Below, one piece after another: positions 19,172-26,809 of a DNA stretch of 64,000 nucleotides. The notes below the pieces were generated by a model. The model was not told the origin of the DNA, ran no database searches, and worked only from the letters and a program-made list of their open reading frames with translations. A program made the position numbers and the translations under genes. This stretch comes from Deinococcus sedimenti (lineage in GTDB: Bacteria > Deinococcota > Deinococci > Deinococcales > Deinococcaceae): the NCBI RefSeq assembly GCF_014648135.1, contig NZ_BMQN01000004.1, positions 62,001-126,000 of the forward strand, read 5' to 3'. Numbering within the stretch: the first letter of the stretch is position 1; each line of letters starts with the position of its first letter.

Positions 19172-20356
19172 ATGAACGCTGCCGAGACCAGAGCGCTGCT
19201 GGGCGCACTGCGCGCCGCCCACGCCCGCGGCCAGCGAGCCGCCATTGCGACCGTGGTGGGCGTGCGGGGCAGCGCCTACCGCCGCGAGGGCACCCGCATG
19301 CTGATCCTCGACGATGGCGCGCAGGTGTGCATGCTGTCCGGCGGCTGCCTGGAGGCCGAGGTGGTCGAGGTCGCGCTGGACGTGATCCGCACCGGCGACA
19401 GCACCCTGACGCACTACGACCTGTCGGAGGACGCCACCTGGGGCCTGGGGATCGGCTGCGGCGGCAGCGTGGACGTCCGCGTGGAACGCGTGAACCCGGA
19501 CGATGCCGTCACGGCGGCGTGGCTGGCGGCGCTGGAGGCCGGGCGCAGGGCCGCGCTGATCGTGCCCCTGAGCCCCGGCGCGGGGCGACTGCTGGTCACC
19601 CCGGACGGGCAGGCGCTGGGGGACCTGCGGGCCGACCTGCGGCCCTTCGCGCTGGCCGCGGCCCAGGAGCGTCTGACGCACCTGGAACCGCGCGCCGCGA
19701 CCCTGACCGCGCCGGACGGGTCGGCGGTGTTCGTGGACGTCAGCACGCCCCCGCCGCAGCTGGTGCTGTACGGCGCGGGGCACGACGCCATGCCGCTGGC
19801 GGCGCAGGCGCACGCGCTGGGGTACGACGTGCACGTCATCGACCCGCGCGGCGCGTACCTCACGCCCGGCCGTTTTCCCGGCGCGACCCTGCACGCCCTG
19901 ACTCCCGAGGACCTGGGCGCGTTCACACCGGGCGAGCGGGCGCACCTGATCGTCATGAACCACCACCTCGACCGCGACCGGGTGTGCCTCGCCCACGCGC
20001 TGCACTCCGGCGCGCCGTACGTGGGCGTACTGGGGCCGCGCAGCCGCGCGCTGGACCTCCTGACCACCCTGGCCGCGGAGGGGGTGACCTTCACGCCCGA
20101 GCAGCTGGCCCGCCTGCGCTCCCCGATCGGCCTGCGGCTGGGGGCCGAGGCGCCCGAGGAGGTCGCGCTGAGCATCCTGGCGGAACTCATGGCGTGGCGG
20201 CGCGGGTACGACGGGTCGTTCCTCAGCGGGCACGCGGGCCGCATCCACCACGAACCCACCCACCCGGTCACGCCGCCCCTGCCTGGCGGGCCACCTGCCG
20301 AACTGCCTGCCGGACCGGAATCCGTCACCGGCGCGGGAACGTCCCCCACGCGGTAA
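19172..20356 (+). CDS. XdhC/CoxI-family protein
   Basis: A 394-residue protein of the XdhC family, chaperones that bind the molybdenum cofactor, support its sulfuration and insert it into xanthine dehydrogenase-type enzymes. The N-terminal XdhC_CoxI domain has [33 protein letters not shown] and [10 protein letters not shown]. The C-terminal Rossmann domain has [29 protein letters not shown] and [11 protein letters not shown]. The C-terminal 40 residues are Pro-rich and not conserved. No molybdenum hydroxylase subunit genes are adjacent, which is unusual for the family, so its client enzyme is elsewhere. ATG start at 19172. Confidence 0.92.
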   Translation: MNAAETRALLGALRAAHARGQRAAIATVVGVRGSAYRREGTRMLILDDGAQVCMLSGGCLEAEVVEVALDVIRTGDSTLTHYDLSEDATWGLGIGCGGSVDVRVERVNPDDAVTAAWLAALEAGRRAALIVPLSPGAGRLLVTPDGQALGDLRADLRPFALAAAQERLTHLEPRAATLTAPDGSAVFVDVSTPPPQLVLYGAGHDAMPLAAQAHALGYDVHVIDPRGAYLTPGRFPGATLHALTPEDLGAFTPGERAHLIVMNHHLDRDRVCLAHALHSGAPYVGVLGPRSRALDLLTTLAAEGVTFTPEQLARLRSPIGLRLGAEAPEEVALSILAELMAWRRGYDGSFLSGHAGRIHHEPTHPVTPPLPGGPPAELPAGPESVTGAGTSPTR

Positions 20357-20391
20357 ACACCCCGCCCGCCGGGGGGCTGCTGTACTGCGGC

Positions 20392-20922
20392 ATGACCCGC
20401 GCAACCAGTGACACTACCCCCGAACTGGAGCTGTCCACGGAGACGCTGCCGACCGAGGATCTGCCGGTCACGGACCTCAGCGACCTGCGGCCCGACGCGC
20501 CCATCCTCGCGCCCATGTTCCGGGAGTTCGGGGGCCGCCCGCGCTTCAACGGCCAGGCCGTGACCCTGCGCGTGCCCGGCCACAACCCCCTGGTGCGCGA
20601 GGCGCTCGGTCAGCCCGGCGAGGGCCGTGTGCTCGTCGTGGACGGCGGCGGGAGCCTGGAGTGCGCGCTGCTGGGCGGGCAGCTGGGTGAACTGGCGGTG
20701 GACAGTGGCTGGGCGGGCGTGATCGTGAACGGCTGTGTGCGCGACACCAGCGAACTGGCGCAACTGAACCTCGGCGTGCGCGCCCTGGCTGCCCACCCGC
20801 GCCGCAGCGGCAAGGAACGCCTCGGTGAACGCGACGTGCCCGTCACGTTCGCGGGCGTGACCATCCACCCCGGCGACGTCATCCACGCCGACGAGGACGG
20901 CATCCTGATCCTCCCCGCCTGA
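20392..20922 (+). CDS. rraA: RraA-like protein
   Basis: A 176-residue protein of the RraA/menG-like fold. In E. coli RraA inhibits RNase E; other family members are 4-hydroxy-4-methyl-2-oxoglutarate aldolases. The motifs [34 protein letters not shown] core (positions about 80-110), [10 protein letters not shown] and [15 protein letters not shown] are clear; the Arg-Asp pair of the aldolase metal site is in NGCVRD. An extra 25-residue acidic N-terminus precedes the fold. It follows xdhC by 35 bases and may be co-transcribed with it. Which of the two activities applies cannot be told here. Confidence 0.85.
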   Translation: MTRATSDTTPELELSTETLPTEDLPVTDLSDLRPDAPILAPMFREFGGRPRFNGQAVTLRVPGHNPLVREALGQPGEGRVLVVDGGGSLECALLGGQLGELAVDSGWAGVIVNGCVRDTSELAQLNLGVRALAAHPRRSGKERLGERDVPVTFAGVTIHPGDVIHADEDGILILPA

Positions 20923-20963
20923 CGGGGACACCCGGAGGTGCGGCGCGCGGTACGCTGCCGATC

Positions 20964-21380
20964 ATGACCGACCCCGCCCCGCGTCCCGACGCGCCGCCCC
21001 GCCGCCGCCCGCTGTGGGTGGCCGCCGGGTTCCTGCTGACCGGACTGGGCGTCCTGGGCCTGATCCTCCCCGGCTTCCCCGGCACCGTCTGGTTCGTGCT
21101 GGCCGCCGCCGCGTTCAGTAAGGGCGATCCCCGCTGGGAGGCGTGGCTGCTGTCCCGGCCCGTCATCGGCGCGATGGTGCGCGACTACCGCGCGGGGCTG
21201 GGCATGCCGCTGCGCGCCAAGTGGATCGCCTGCACCTGCATCGCGCTCGCCGTGGCGTTCAGCGTGCCGCGCATCCCGGTCCTGATCGGGCAGGTCGCGT
21301 GGGTGCTGATCGGACTGGCGGGCGTCGCGTACATCACCATGAAGATTCCCACCCGCCGCGACCCGCGCCGCGGCGCGTAG
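20964..21380 (+). CDS. DUF454 (YbaN-like) inner-membrane protein
   Basis: A 138-residue membrane protein with three hydrophobic segments. The first (WVAAGFLLTGLGVLGLILPG) is followed by the family motif LPGFPGTVWFVLAAAAFSKGDPRWEAWLL, and the other two lie near residues 82-125. The family is common but has no established function. It is the third gene in a run of four plus-strand genes (xdhC, rraA, this, ferredoxin protein) with gaps of 35, 41 and 9 bases, suggesting one transcription unit. ATG start at 20964. Confidence 0.85.
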   Translation: MTDPAPRPDAPPRRRPLWVAAGFLLTGLGVLGLILPGFPGTVWFVLAAAAFSKGDPRWEAWLLSRPVIGAMVRDYRAGLGMPLRAKWIACTCIALAVAFSVPRIPVLIGQVAWVLIGLAGVAYITMKIPTRRDPRRGA

Positions 21381-21389
21381 ACTCCACGC

Positions 21390-22403
21390 ATGCTTCAGGG
21401 TGTCCTCGCCCGGCTGGACGACGCCGGGAACCACGTGCCGCGCTTCACCGCCCCCCGCTGCCTCCTCGAACGGCAGGCGGTGGGCGGCTGCGACGCCTGC
21501 CATGCCACCTGCCCGCACGACGCCATCAGCCTCGGCATGCTGGGCAGCAGCATCCAGATCGACCCGGACCTCTGCACCGGCTGCGGCCTGTGCGTGCAGG
21601 TCTGCCCCAGCGGCGCCCTGGAATACAACCTCGAACCGGCCCTGCAGAGCGTGCGTGACCAGCAGGACCCCGCGCAGCGCGCCGCGCCCGACGCCAGCCT
21701 CACCTGCGCCCGCAGCGGTGCGGGCGGCCCCAGCCTGCCGTGCCTGGGCCGCGTCACGCCCGCGCTGCTCTCGGCGGCCGGCGCGTGGGGCGCACCCCTG
21801 GCCCTCATCCACGGGGACTGCGCCGCGTGCCCCGTCGGCGCACCCGACGTGCCCGAGAGGCTGGCCCGCGTGCTCGACACCGCCCAGGACCTGCGCGCCC
21901 CCACCGGCAAACCCGCGCAGGTCACCATCCGGCCCGCCACGGCCGACGACGCCCGCCGCTCCCTGACCGTCTCCCGGCGCGGCGCGTTCGGCGCGCTGTT
22001 CCGCGCGGGCAAACAGCACCTCGCGCAGAGCATCCCCGAGAGCCCCCTCCCGTTCGTCGACTGGAGCGTTCCCGAGGACCGCACCCCCCAGGAATGGACG
22101 TGGCGCGCCCGCAGCCTCAAACCCACCCCACCCGACGACGCCGCGATCCCCTGGCCCGCGCCGCTCGTGGACGACACCTGCATCGACTGCCCCGTCTGCG
22201 CGAACGTCTGCCCGACCGACGCCATCACCCGCGACCTGCAACCCGACGGCGGCGTGCACCTCCTGCTGAACCTGAGCGCCTGCACCGGCTGCATGGCCTG
22301 CCTGCACTCCTGCCCCCCGCAGGCCATCCACGCGCAGACCCACTGGCGCCCCGCCGCGTTCAGCGCGCCCCTGCTGCTGCGCGAAAGTGACAGCGTGATG
22401 TGA
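21390..22403 (+). CDS. Ferredoxin-type 4Fe-4S protein with two dicluster regions
   Basis: A 337-residue iron-sulfur protein. The N-terminal cluster region has CDACHATCPHDA and CTGCGLCVQVCPSG; a central Cys cluster reads GDCAACPVGAPD; the C-terminal region has CIDCPVCANVCPTDA and CTGCMACLHSCPPQ. Each end can bind two [4Fe-4S] clusters. No catalytic domain is visible, so it should carry electrons between partners. The middle (about 130-240) resembles the putative ferredoxin part of respiratory or formate-dehydrogenase accessory proteins. It lies nine bases after the DUF454 gene. A hairpin terminator follows. The partner enzyme is unknown; the nearby cytochrome operon is on the other strand. Confidence 0.85.
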   Translation: MLQGVLARLDDAGNHVPRFTAPRCLLERQAVGGCDACHATCPHDAISLGMLGSSIQIDPDLCTGCGLCVQVCPSGALEYNLEPALQSVRDQQDPAQRAAPDASLTCARSGAGGPSLPCLGRVTPALLSAAGAWGAPLALIHGDCAACPVGAPDVPERLARVLDTAQDLRAPTGKPAQVTIRPATADDARRSLTVSRRGAFGALFRAGKQHLAQSIPESPLPFVDWSVPEDRTPQEWTWRARSLKPTPPDDAAIPWPAPLVDDTCIDCPVCANVCPTDAITRDLQPDGGVHLLLNLSACTGCMACLHSCPPQAIHAQTHWRPAAFSAPLLLRESDSVM

Positions 22404-22411
22404 CCGCAGAT

Positions 22412-22448
22412 TTCAGCGGCGCTGAGGAACTCCCCCGGCGCCGCTGAA
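22412..22448. terminator. 11-bp stem between convergent genes
   Basis: TTCAGCGGCGC pairs with GCGCCGCTGAA across a 15-base loop. It lies between the ferredoxin gene and the cupredoxin operon, which converge. Confidence 0.8.
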
Positions 22449-22465
22449 TCAGGTGGTCTTCTGCG

Positions 22466-22996
22466 TCAGGGGTGCGCGTGGGGCGCGGGGTCCCAGTCCG
22501 CCTCCTTCAGACCCGCGCGCACGCTGAGCTTCAGGTACTGCCCGCTCAGGGCGTGGCCCGGCACGCCGCACGCGATCAGGTACTCGCCCGCGCGGCTGGC
22601 CTGAAAGCGGACCGTCTGCGCCGCCGCGTCCCGGCCCACCCCCCGCGTGACGTTCCGGCTGACCGCGCCCGGGAACGCGGCGTCCGCCGCGCGGGGTTGC
22701 GCCGGCAGGGGAGAGGTGAACGGCAGGACGATGACGCTGTGCGGCGCGGTCCCGGCGTTGCGGAACTGCAGGTCGACCGTCCAGCCGAGCGGCACGAGCA
22801 GCGTCCCCTGACCGCCGGACGACCCGGTGAAGTTCAGGCCCGCGTTGCTGCCGTCGCGGCCCGCCACGACCTGCACCGTCACCGTCCGGCTCGGCAGGTC
22901 CTGACGCAGCAGGTCGCGCAGCAGGTCCGACCCGGCCGGGTGGGCCGCGGCGGGGGTGCCCAGCAGCGCGCCGAGCAGCAGCGTCCGCCGCCACAT
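22466..22996 (-). CDS. Sulfocyanin-like cupredoxin with Gln in the axial-ligand position
   Basis: A 176-residue exported blue-copper-type protein, last gene of the cytochrome c / PHM-like operon. The signal peptide is MWRRTLLLGALLGTPAAAH. Cupredoxin ligands are His86 (GTAPHSVIV), Cys143 and His148 (LIACGVPGHALSGQ). In sulfocyanins the fourth ligand is Met five residues after that His; here it is Gln153, as in stellacyanins, which usually lowers the redox potential. It starts at 22996 with its ATG overlapping the TGA of the upstream monooxygenase (TGATG), so the two are translationally coupled. Probably an electron carrier to or from the copper monooxygenase. Confidence 0.82.
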   Translation of the reverse strand: MWRRTLLLGALLGTPAAAHPAGSDLLRDLLRQDLPSRTVTVQVVAGRDGSNAGLNFTGSSGGQGTLLVPLGWTVDLQFRNAGTAPHSVIVLPFTSPLPAQPRAADAAFPGAVSRNVTRGVGRDAAAQTVRFQASRAGEYLIACGVPGHALSGQYLKLSVRAGLKEADWDPAPHAHP

Positions 22997-24438
22997 CAGG
23001 GCTGCCCCGTGATCGTCAGGCCCGCGAGGCACATCTCGTCCTGCGTGCCCTCGCCCCACACGACGTACTTCGGCTGTTCACTGAGGGTGTTGTCCCACGT
23101 GCAGGTCACGCGCAGCACGTCGCCGCGGCGCAGCACGATGGGCTGCTCGTACCAGTAGAACCCCTGCCAGTGGAAGTTCCACTCGGGAATGTCGAGCAGC
23201 ACCTGTTCACGCGGCGTGCCGGGGTTCAGGGTGACGGTGCCGCTCGTGCCGAGCGTGTGCATGTGCAGCGTCACGCCGACCGCCTGCGCGTCCTGCGGCA
23301 CGATCCGGTCACAGCTGCTCGTCGCCGCGTCGGCCCGCTGCTTGGCGTACGTGGCGCGGGTCTGCCCGCACAGCGCCAGGACGCCCTCGACGAGCCGCGT
23401 GGCGCGCGGGCCGTCCTGCCGGGCGTTCTGCGCCAGGCTGGCGTCCCGCGTGCACAGGTCCCCTCCGGCTCCGGCGGGGCAGGGGATCTCGACGGGCGCG
23501 ACCAGCGACAGGCCGCGCAGGGGCGTGCGCTGCGCGCCGGGCGGCGCGTACTGCAGGTGCATGCGCGTCACGTCCGGCTCGCGGCCCGCGAGCGTGTTGT
23601 AGTGCACCTGCATGACCAGCAGGTTCCCGCGGCTGATCTTCCGGCCGGTGCCGGTGGGGAACACGGTCGCCTCGGCGCCCGGCACCCAGGAGCCCACGCC
23701 GAACACGTCCCCGACCGCCTGCGCGATCACGTCGCCCGCGTCGCCGTGCGCGCCGTCCCGTGCGGCGTTGCCCATCAGGCCGCTGTCGGTCAGCGCGGCG
23801 ATCAGCCGGGCCGTGTCGCCGCCCGCCTCGCCGTACAGCGTGACGGCCCGCAGGGGGTTCCCACCGGCGTCCTTGAGCGCCGTCAGGAGTTTGGGGACGT
23901 CCACGCCGGCCGCCTGCAGTTTCGGCACGGCGCTCAGGAGCTGGCCGGTGTCGGGTCTGCGCGTGGAGGTGGCGCCGTTCAGGCCGGTGCCGCCGAAGCA
24001 GGGCCAGCCGGGCTGCCCGTCGCGGCCGTCGAGCGTCCGGGCCTGCGTGGCCTGTTCGGGCGTGACCTGATTGACGATCACGTGATGCACGACGCCGGTG
24101 TTGCCGGGGATGACCTCGAAGCCCTCCAGGAAGCGGTCCTGGGTGACCTGCGGGTCGATCAGGAAGCAGCGGTAGTCGTCGGTCAGGGTCGCGGACGGCG
24201 TGTACGGCGCGCTCATGGACACGGTCTGGTCGGCCCGGACGTGCGGCGCGGCCAGCTGAACCGGCGGGACGGCCGTGCCCAGCTGCGTGGCCGGGTGCGG
24301 GCTGGTGCTGGTCGGGGCGTGGTGCGGGGCGGTCGGGGCGGACTGGGCGAGCCCCGCGCCGGGGAGCCCTGAGCCGAGCAGCACGGCGCCGAGGCTCAGC
24401 GCGCCGCCCAGCAGCAGGCGGTTCAGGATGGGGGTCAT
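22996..24438 (-). CDS. PHM/DBH-like type II copper monooxygenase, exported
   Basis: A 480-residue secreted enzyme of the copper type II, ascorbate-dependent monooxygenase fold (as in peptidylglycine hydroxylating monooxygenase). Both copper sites can be read. The CuH site has His118-His119 (VVHHVIV) and His279 (MQVHYNT); the CuM site has His392 and His394 (LHMHTLG) and Met469 (TQDEMC). Family Cys pairs are present (DDYRCFLIDP, VTCTWDN). About 100 residues between HH and QVH (roughly 135-245) are extra relative to the short animal domain and include an acidic, Ala-rich helical stretch. Signal peptide: residues 1-31. It overlaps the cytochrome gene (ATGA) and the cupredoxin gene (TGATG). The substrate is unknown; the electron donor is probably the cytochrome or cupredoxin. 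Confidence 0.85.
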   Translation of the reverse strand: MTPILNRLLLGGALSLGAVLLGSGLPGAGLAQSAPTAPHHAPTSTSPHPATQLGTAVPPVQLAAPHVRADQTVSMSAPYTPSATLTDDYRCFLIDPQVTQDRFLEGFEVIPGNTGVVHHVIVNQVTPEQATQARTLDGRDGQPGWPCFGGTGLNGATSTRRPDTGQLLSAVPKLQAAGVDVPKLLTALKDAGGNPLRAVTLYGEAGGDTARLIAALTDSGLMGNAARDGAHGDAGDVIAQAVGDVFGVGSWVPGAEATVFPTGTGRKISRGNLLVMQVHYNTLAGREPDVTRMHLQYAPPGAQRTPLRGLSLVAPVEIPCPAGAGGDLCTRDASLAQNARQDGPRATRLVEGVLALCGQTRATYAKQRADAATSSCDRIVPQDAQAVGVTLHMHTLGTSGTVTLNPGTPREQVLLDIPEWNFHWQGFYWYEQPIVLRRGDVLRVTCTWDNTLSEQPKYVVWGEGTQDEMCLAGLTITGQP

Positions 24439-24857
24439 GGGCGGCTCTCCGGCTGGGTGGCGGGGGGGGTGTCGGGCGCACCGGCGGCGGCCCAGTCGGC
24501 GAGCAGCTTCAGGTCGGCGTCGCTGAGCGTCCGCGCGTACTTCAGTTTCGGGGTGCGGGGGCCTGGCGGCCAGGGCGGCATGATCCGCGCGGCGGTGACC
24601 GCGGCGATCTGCTGCGCGCGCGGCGCGACCTGCTCGTACGTCGTCAGGGCGAACGGGGCGATCCCGCCCGGCCGGTGGCAGGACGTGCAGCGGGCCTCCA
24701 GCAGCGCGCCCACCTGGGCGTAGGTGGGCGGCGCCGCCTGGACCGGTGTGGCGGGCGTGGCTGTGACTGGAGCGGGTGTGGCGGGGGACGTCTGCGCGAC
24801 GGCGAACGCCGCGAGGGTCGCGGCCAGCGCGGCGGCCGACCAACGGAATGGACTCAT
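24435..24857 (-). CDS. Exported mono-heme cytochrome c
   Basis: A 140-residue secreted c-type cytochrome. The signal peptide is residues 1-21 (MSPFRWSAAALAATLAAFAVA). A Pro/Thr/Ala-rich linker leads to the heme-binding CTSCH at 57-61 (LEARCTSCHRPGGIAPF), and the probable axial Met98 is in ARIMPPWPPG. The class, with HRPGG after the heme site, is typical of cytochromes found beside copper monooxygenase-like proteins. First gene of a three-gene operon; its TGA overlaps the ATG of the monooxygenase. The start at 24857 faces the divergent response regulator gene 81 bases away, so both promoters share that gap. Confidence 0.88.
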   Translation of the reverse strand: MSPFRWSAAALAATLAAFAVAQTSPATPAPVTATPATPVQAAPPTYAQVGALLEARCTSCHRPGGIAPFALTTYEQVAPRAQQIAAVTAARIMPPWPPGPRTPKLKYARTLSDADLKLLADWAAAGAPDTPPATQPESRP

Positions 24858-24938
24858 GCCTCCACGCTACGGCGCACCTGTGGAGAAGTTGTGCAGCGCC
24901 GCCCGGGCCCGCCCCCGCGCGCGGCCTATCCTGGGGTC

Positions 24939-25595
24939 ATGCGCGTGCTGGTGGTGGAGGATGACCTGGAGATCGCGCGGGCCGTGTGCGCGTACCTGCA
25001 CCGGGACGGGCACGTGCCCGTCCACGCGGGCACCGCGCCCGCCGCGCGGGACGCCGTCGCCCGCGAGCAGCCGGACCTGATTCTGCTGGACGTGATGCTT
25101 CCCGGCGGCAGCGGCCTGGACGTCCTGACCGACCTGCGGCGGGAGCGGCGCACCCCGGTGCTCATCCTGAGCGCCCTTGGTGACGAGGCGACGCTCGTGC
25201 AGGCCTTCCAGTCCGGCGCGGACGACTACGTCGTGAAACCCTTCCGGCCGCTGGAACTGCTGGCCCGCGTGAACGCCGTCGCGCGGCGCGCCGGACTGGA
25301 CCGCACCCTGCTGAGCGGCCCGGGCGGCGTGACCGTGAACCTCCGCTCGCGGCAGGTGACGCGCGGCGGCGCGCCGCTGGACCTGACCGCCATGGAGTTC
25401 GAACTGTACGCGCGCCTGCTGGCCGAGGCGGGCGAGGCCGTGTCCCGCGAGCGGCTGGTGACGGCCCTGGGCCTGAACGGTGAACGCACCATCGACTCCC
25501 ACGTGAAGAACCTGCGGCGCAAACTGGGCGACCAGCACGGCATCGACACGGTGTTCGGCGTCGGGTACCGCCTGGGCGTCCCGGCGGACCGGTGA
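24939..25595 (+). CDS. OmpR-family response regulator
   Basis: A 218-residue regulator with a receiver domain (acidic pair in VVEDDLE, phospho-acceptor Asp in LILLDVMLPGG, Lys in YVVKPFRPLE) and a winged-helix DNA-binding domain ending TVFGVGYRLGVPADR. It is the first gene of a two-gene system; its stop overlaps the GTG of the kinase gene (GTGA). It is divergent from the cytochrome c/PHM/cupredoxin operon, so that operon is the first candidate target. The ATG at 24939 follows CTGGGGTC; upstream in-frame residues belong to the antisense of the cytochrome gene and are not used. Confidence 0.93.
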   Translation: MRVLVVEDDLEIARAVCAYLHRDGHVPVHAGTAPAARDAVAREQPDLILLDVMLPGGSGLDVLTDLRRERRTPVLILSALGDEATLVQAFQSGADDYVVKPFRPLELLARVNAVARRAGLDRTLLSGPGGVTVNLRSRQVTRGGAPLDLTAMEFELYARLLAEAGEAVSRERLVTALGLNGERTIDSHVKNLRRKLGDQHGIDTVFGVGYRLGVPADR

Positions 25596-26809
25596 GCGCC
25601 GCCATGCGCCAACCCGCCACGCTGCGCGCCCAGCACGCGCGCCTCGCGGTGCAGGTGGTGCTGCTCACGCTGGCCCTGCAACTGCTGGGCCTGTCGGTCC
25701 TGGCGGGGGTGTTGCGGCAGGCGGTCGGTCCGGGCGCGCTGAACAACGTCCGGGTCGCGGCGCGGGAGGTGGTGGGGGATCAGGCGGCGCGGCCCGTGGC
25801 GCGGCTGCTGCTGCCCGCCGTGGGCACGTCGGCGGTGCTGGCAACCCTGCTGGCGCTCGTGATCGCCACGCAGCTCGCGGCGCGGACCGCGCGACCCCTG
25901 ACGGACGCCGCGGCGACCGCCGCTCGGCTGGCCCGCGGCGAACTGGCGGCGCGCACCGCGGCGCAGCCGGTCGCGGCGGGCGAGGTGCAGTGGCTGCGCG
26001 AGCACCTCGATCAGCTGGGCGAGACCCTCGAACGACTGGACCGCGAACGGGCGTTCGAGTCGGCCGCCATCGCGCACGAACTGCGCACGCCGCTGGCGGC
26101 CATGCAGGCGCGGCTGCACGCCCTGATCGACGGCGTGTACCCGCTGACCCCGCAGGAACTCGGGCCGCTGGTGACGCAGCTGGACCTCCTCACGTACCTG
26201 GCGGACAACCTGCGGACCCTGACCCTCGCGGACGCCGGGCAGCTGCGGCTGCACCGCGAGGACCTGCCGCTGCACGCGCTGCTGCCGGACATGCTCGCGC
26301 ACGTGCAGCCGCTCGCGCAGCAGCAGGGCGTGACGGTCCGGCTGGACGCGGGTGAACCGGCGGTGGTGACCGCCGACGCCCGCTACGTGCGCATGGCGCT
26401 GGGCAACGTGCTGGACAACGCCGTGCGCCACGCGGCGCGCGAGGTCGTCGTCTCGTGGCGCGGCGCGTCCGTGGAGGTCCGCGACGACGGCCCCGGCGTG
26501 AGCGACGAGGACGCCCTCCGGATCGGGACGCGCTTCTACCGCGCGGGTTCGGCGGGCGCCCGCGCGTCGGGCGGCAGCGGGCTGGGGCTGGCCGTCACGC
26601 AGGTGATCTGCGCGGCGCACGGCGGCGACCTGCAGGTGCTGCCCGGCGCGGCCGGGGGCCGCTTCGTCCTGCGTCTCGCCCCGCCGGGCGAACGACCATC
26701 CTGCACGCGCCGCCTTCCCAGTCAGCATGGGAAGGCGGCGCGTGCCGGGGGACGTGCCGGGCTCAGTCGGCGGCGGGCAGGAGTTCGAGTTCCGCCTCGC
26801 GCTGAGTGA
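25592..26809 (+). CDS. Sensor histidine kinase
   Basis: A 405-residue membrane kinase, partner of the preceding regulator. Two membrane segments (about residues 18-38 and 68-95) bracket a very short outside loop. A HAMP linker follows, then the H-box IAHELRTPLAAMQARLHAL, the N-box MALGNVLDNAVRHA, the G1 box DDGPGVS and the G2 box GSGLGLAV. Start GTG 25592 overlaps the regulator stop. The conserved kinase core ends near GGRFVLRLAPPGE (about 26690); the last 40 residues are Arg-rich, read through the 26704-26744 hairpin and run 47 bases into the 3' end of murA. That tail may be non-functional. The short sensor loop suggests membrane or intramembrane sensing. Confidence 0.92.
   Translation: MSAAMRQPATLRAQHARLAVQVVLLTLALQLLGLSVLAGVLRQAVGPGALNNVRVAAREVVGDQAARPVARLLLPAVGTSAVLATLLALVIATQLAARTARPLTDAAATAARLARGELAARTAAQPVAAGEVQWLREHLDQLGETLERLDRERAFESAAIAHELRTPLAAMQARLHALIDGVYPLTPQELGPLVTQLDLLTYLADNLRTLTLADAGQLRLHREDLPLHALLPDMLAHVQPLAQQQGVTVRLDAGEPAVVTADARYVRMALGNVLDNAVRHAAREVVVSWRGASVEVRDDGPGVSDEDALRIGTRFYRAGSAGARASGGSGLGLAVTQVICAAHGGDLQVLPGAAGGRFVLRLAPPGERPSCTRRLPSQHGKAARAGGRAGLSRRRAGVRVPPRAE
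26704..26744. terminator. 17-bp perfect-stem terminator
   Basis: The left arm (26704-26720, CACGCGCCGCCTTCCCA) pairs perfectly with 26728-26744 around the loop GTCAGCA. It lies just after the murA stop on the minus strand and inside the last codons of the kinase frame on the plus strand, so it can serve both convergent genes. Confidence 0.9.
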
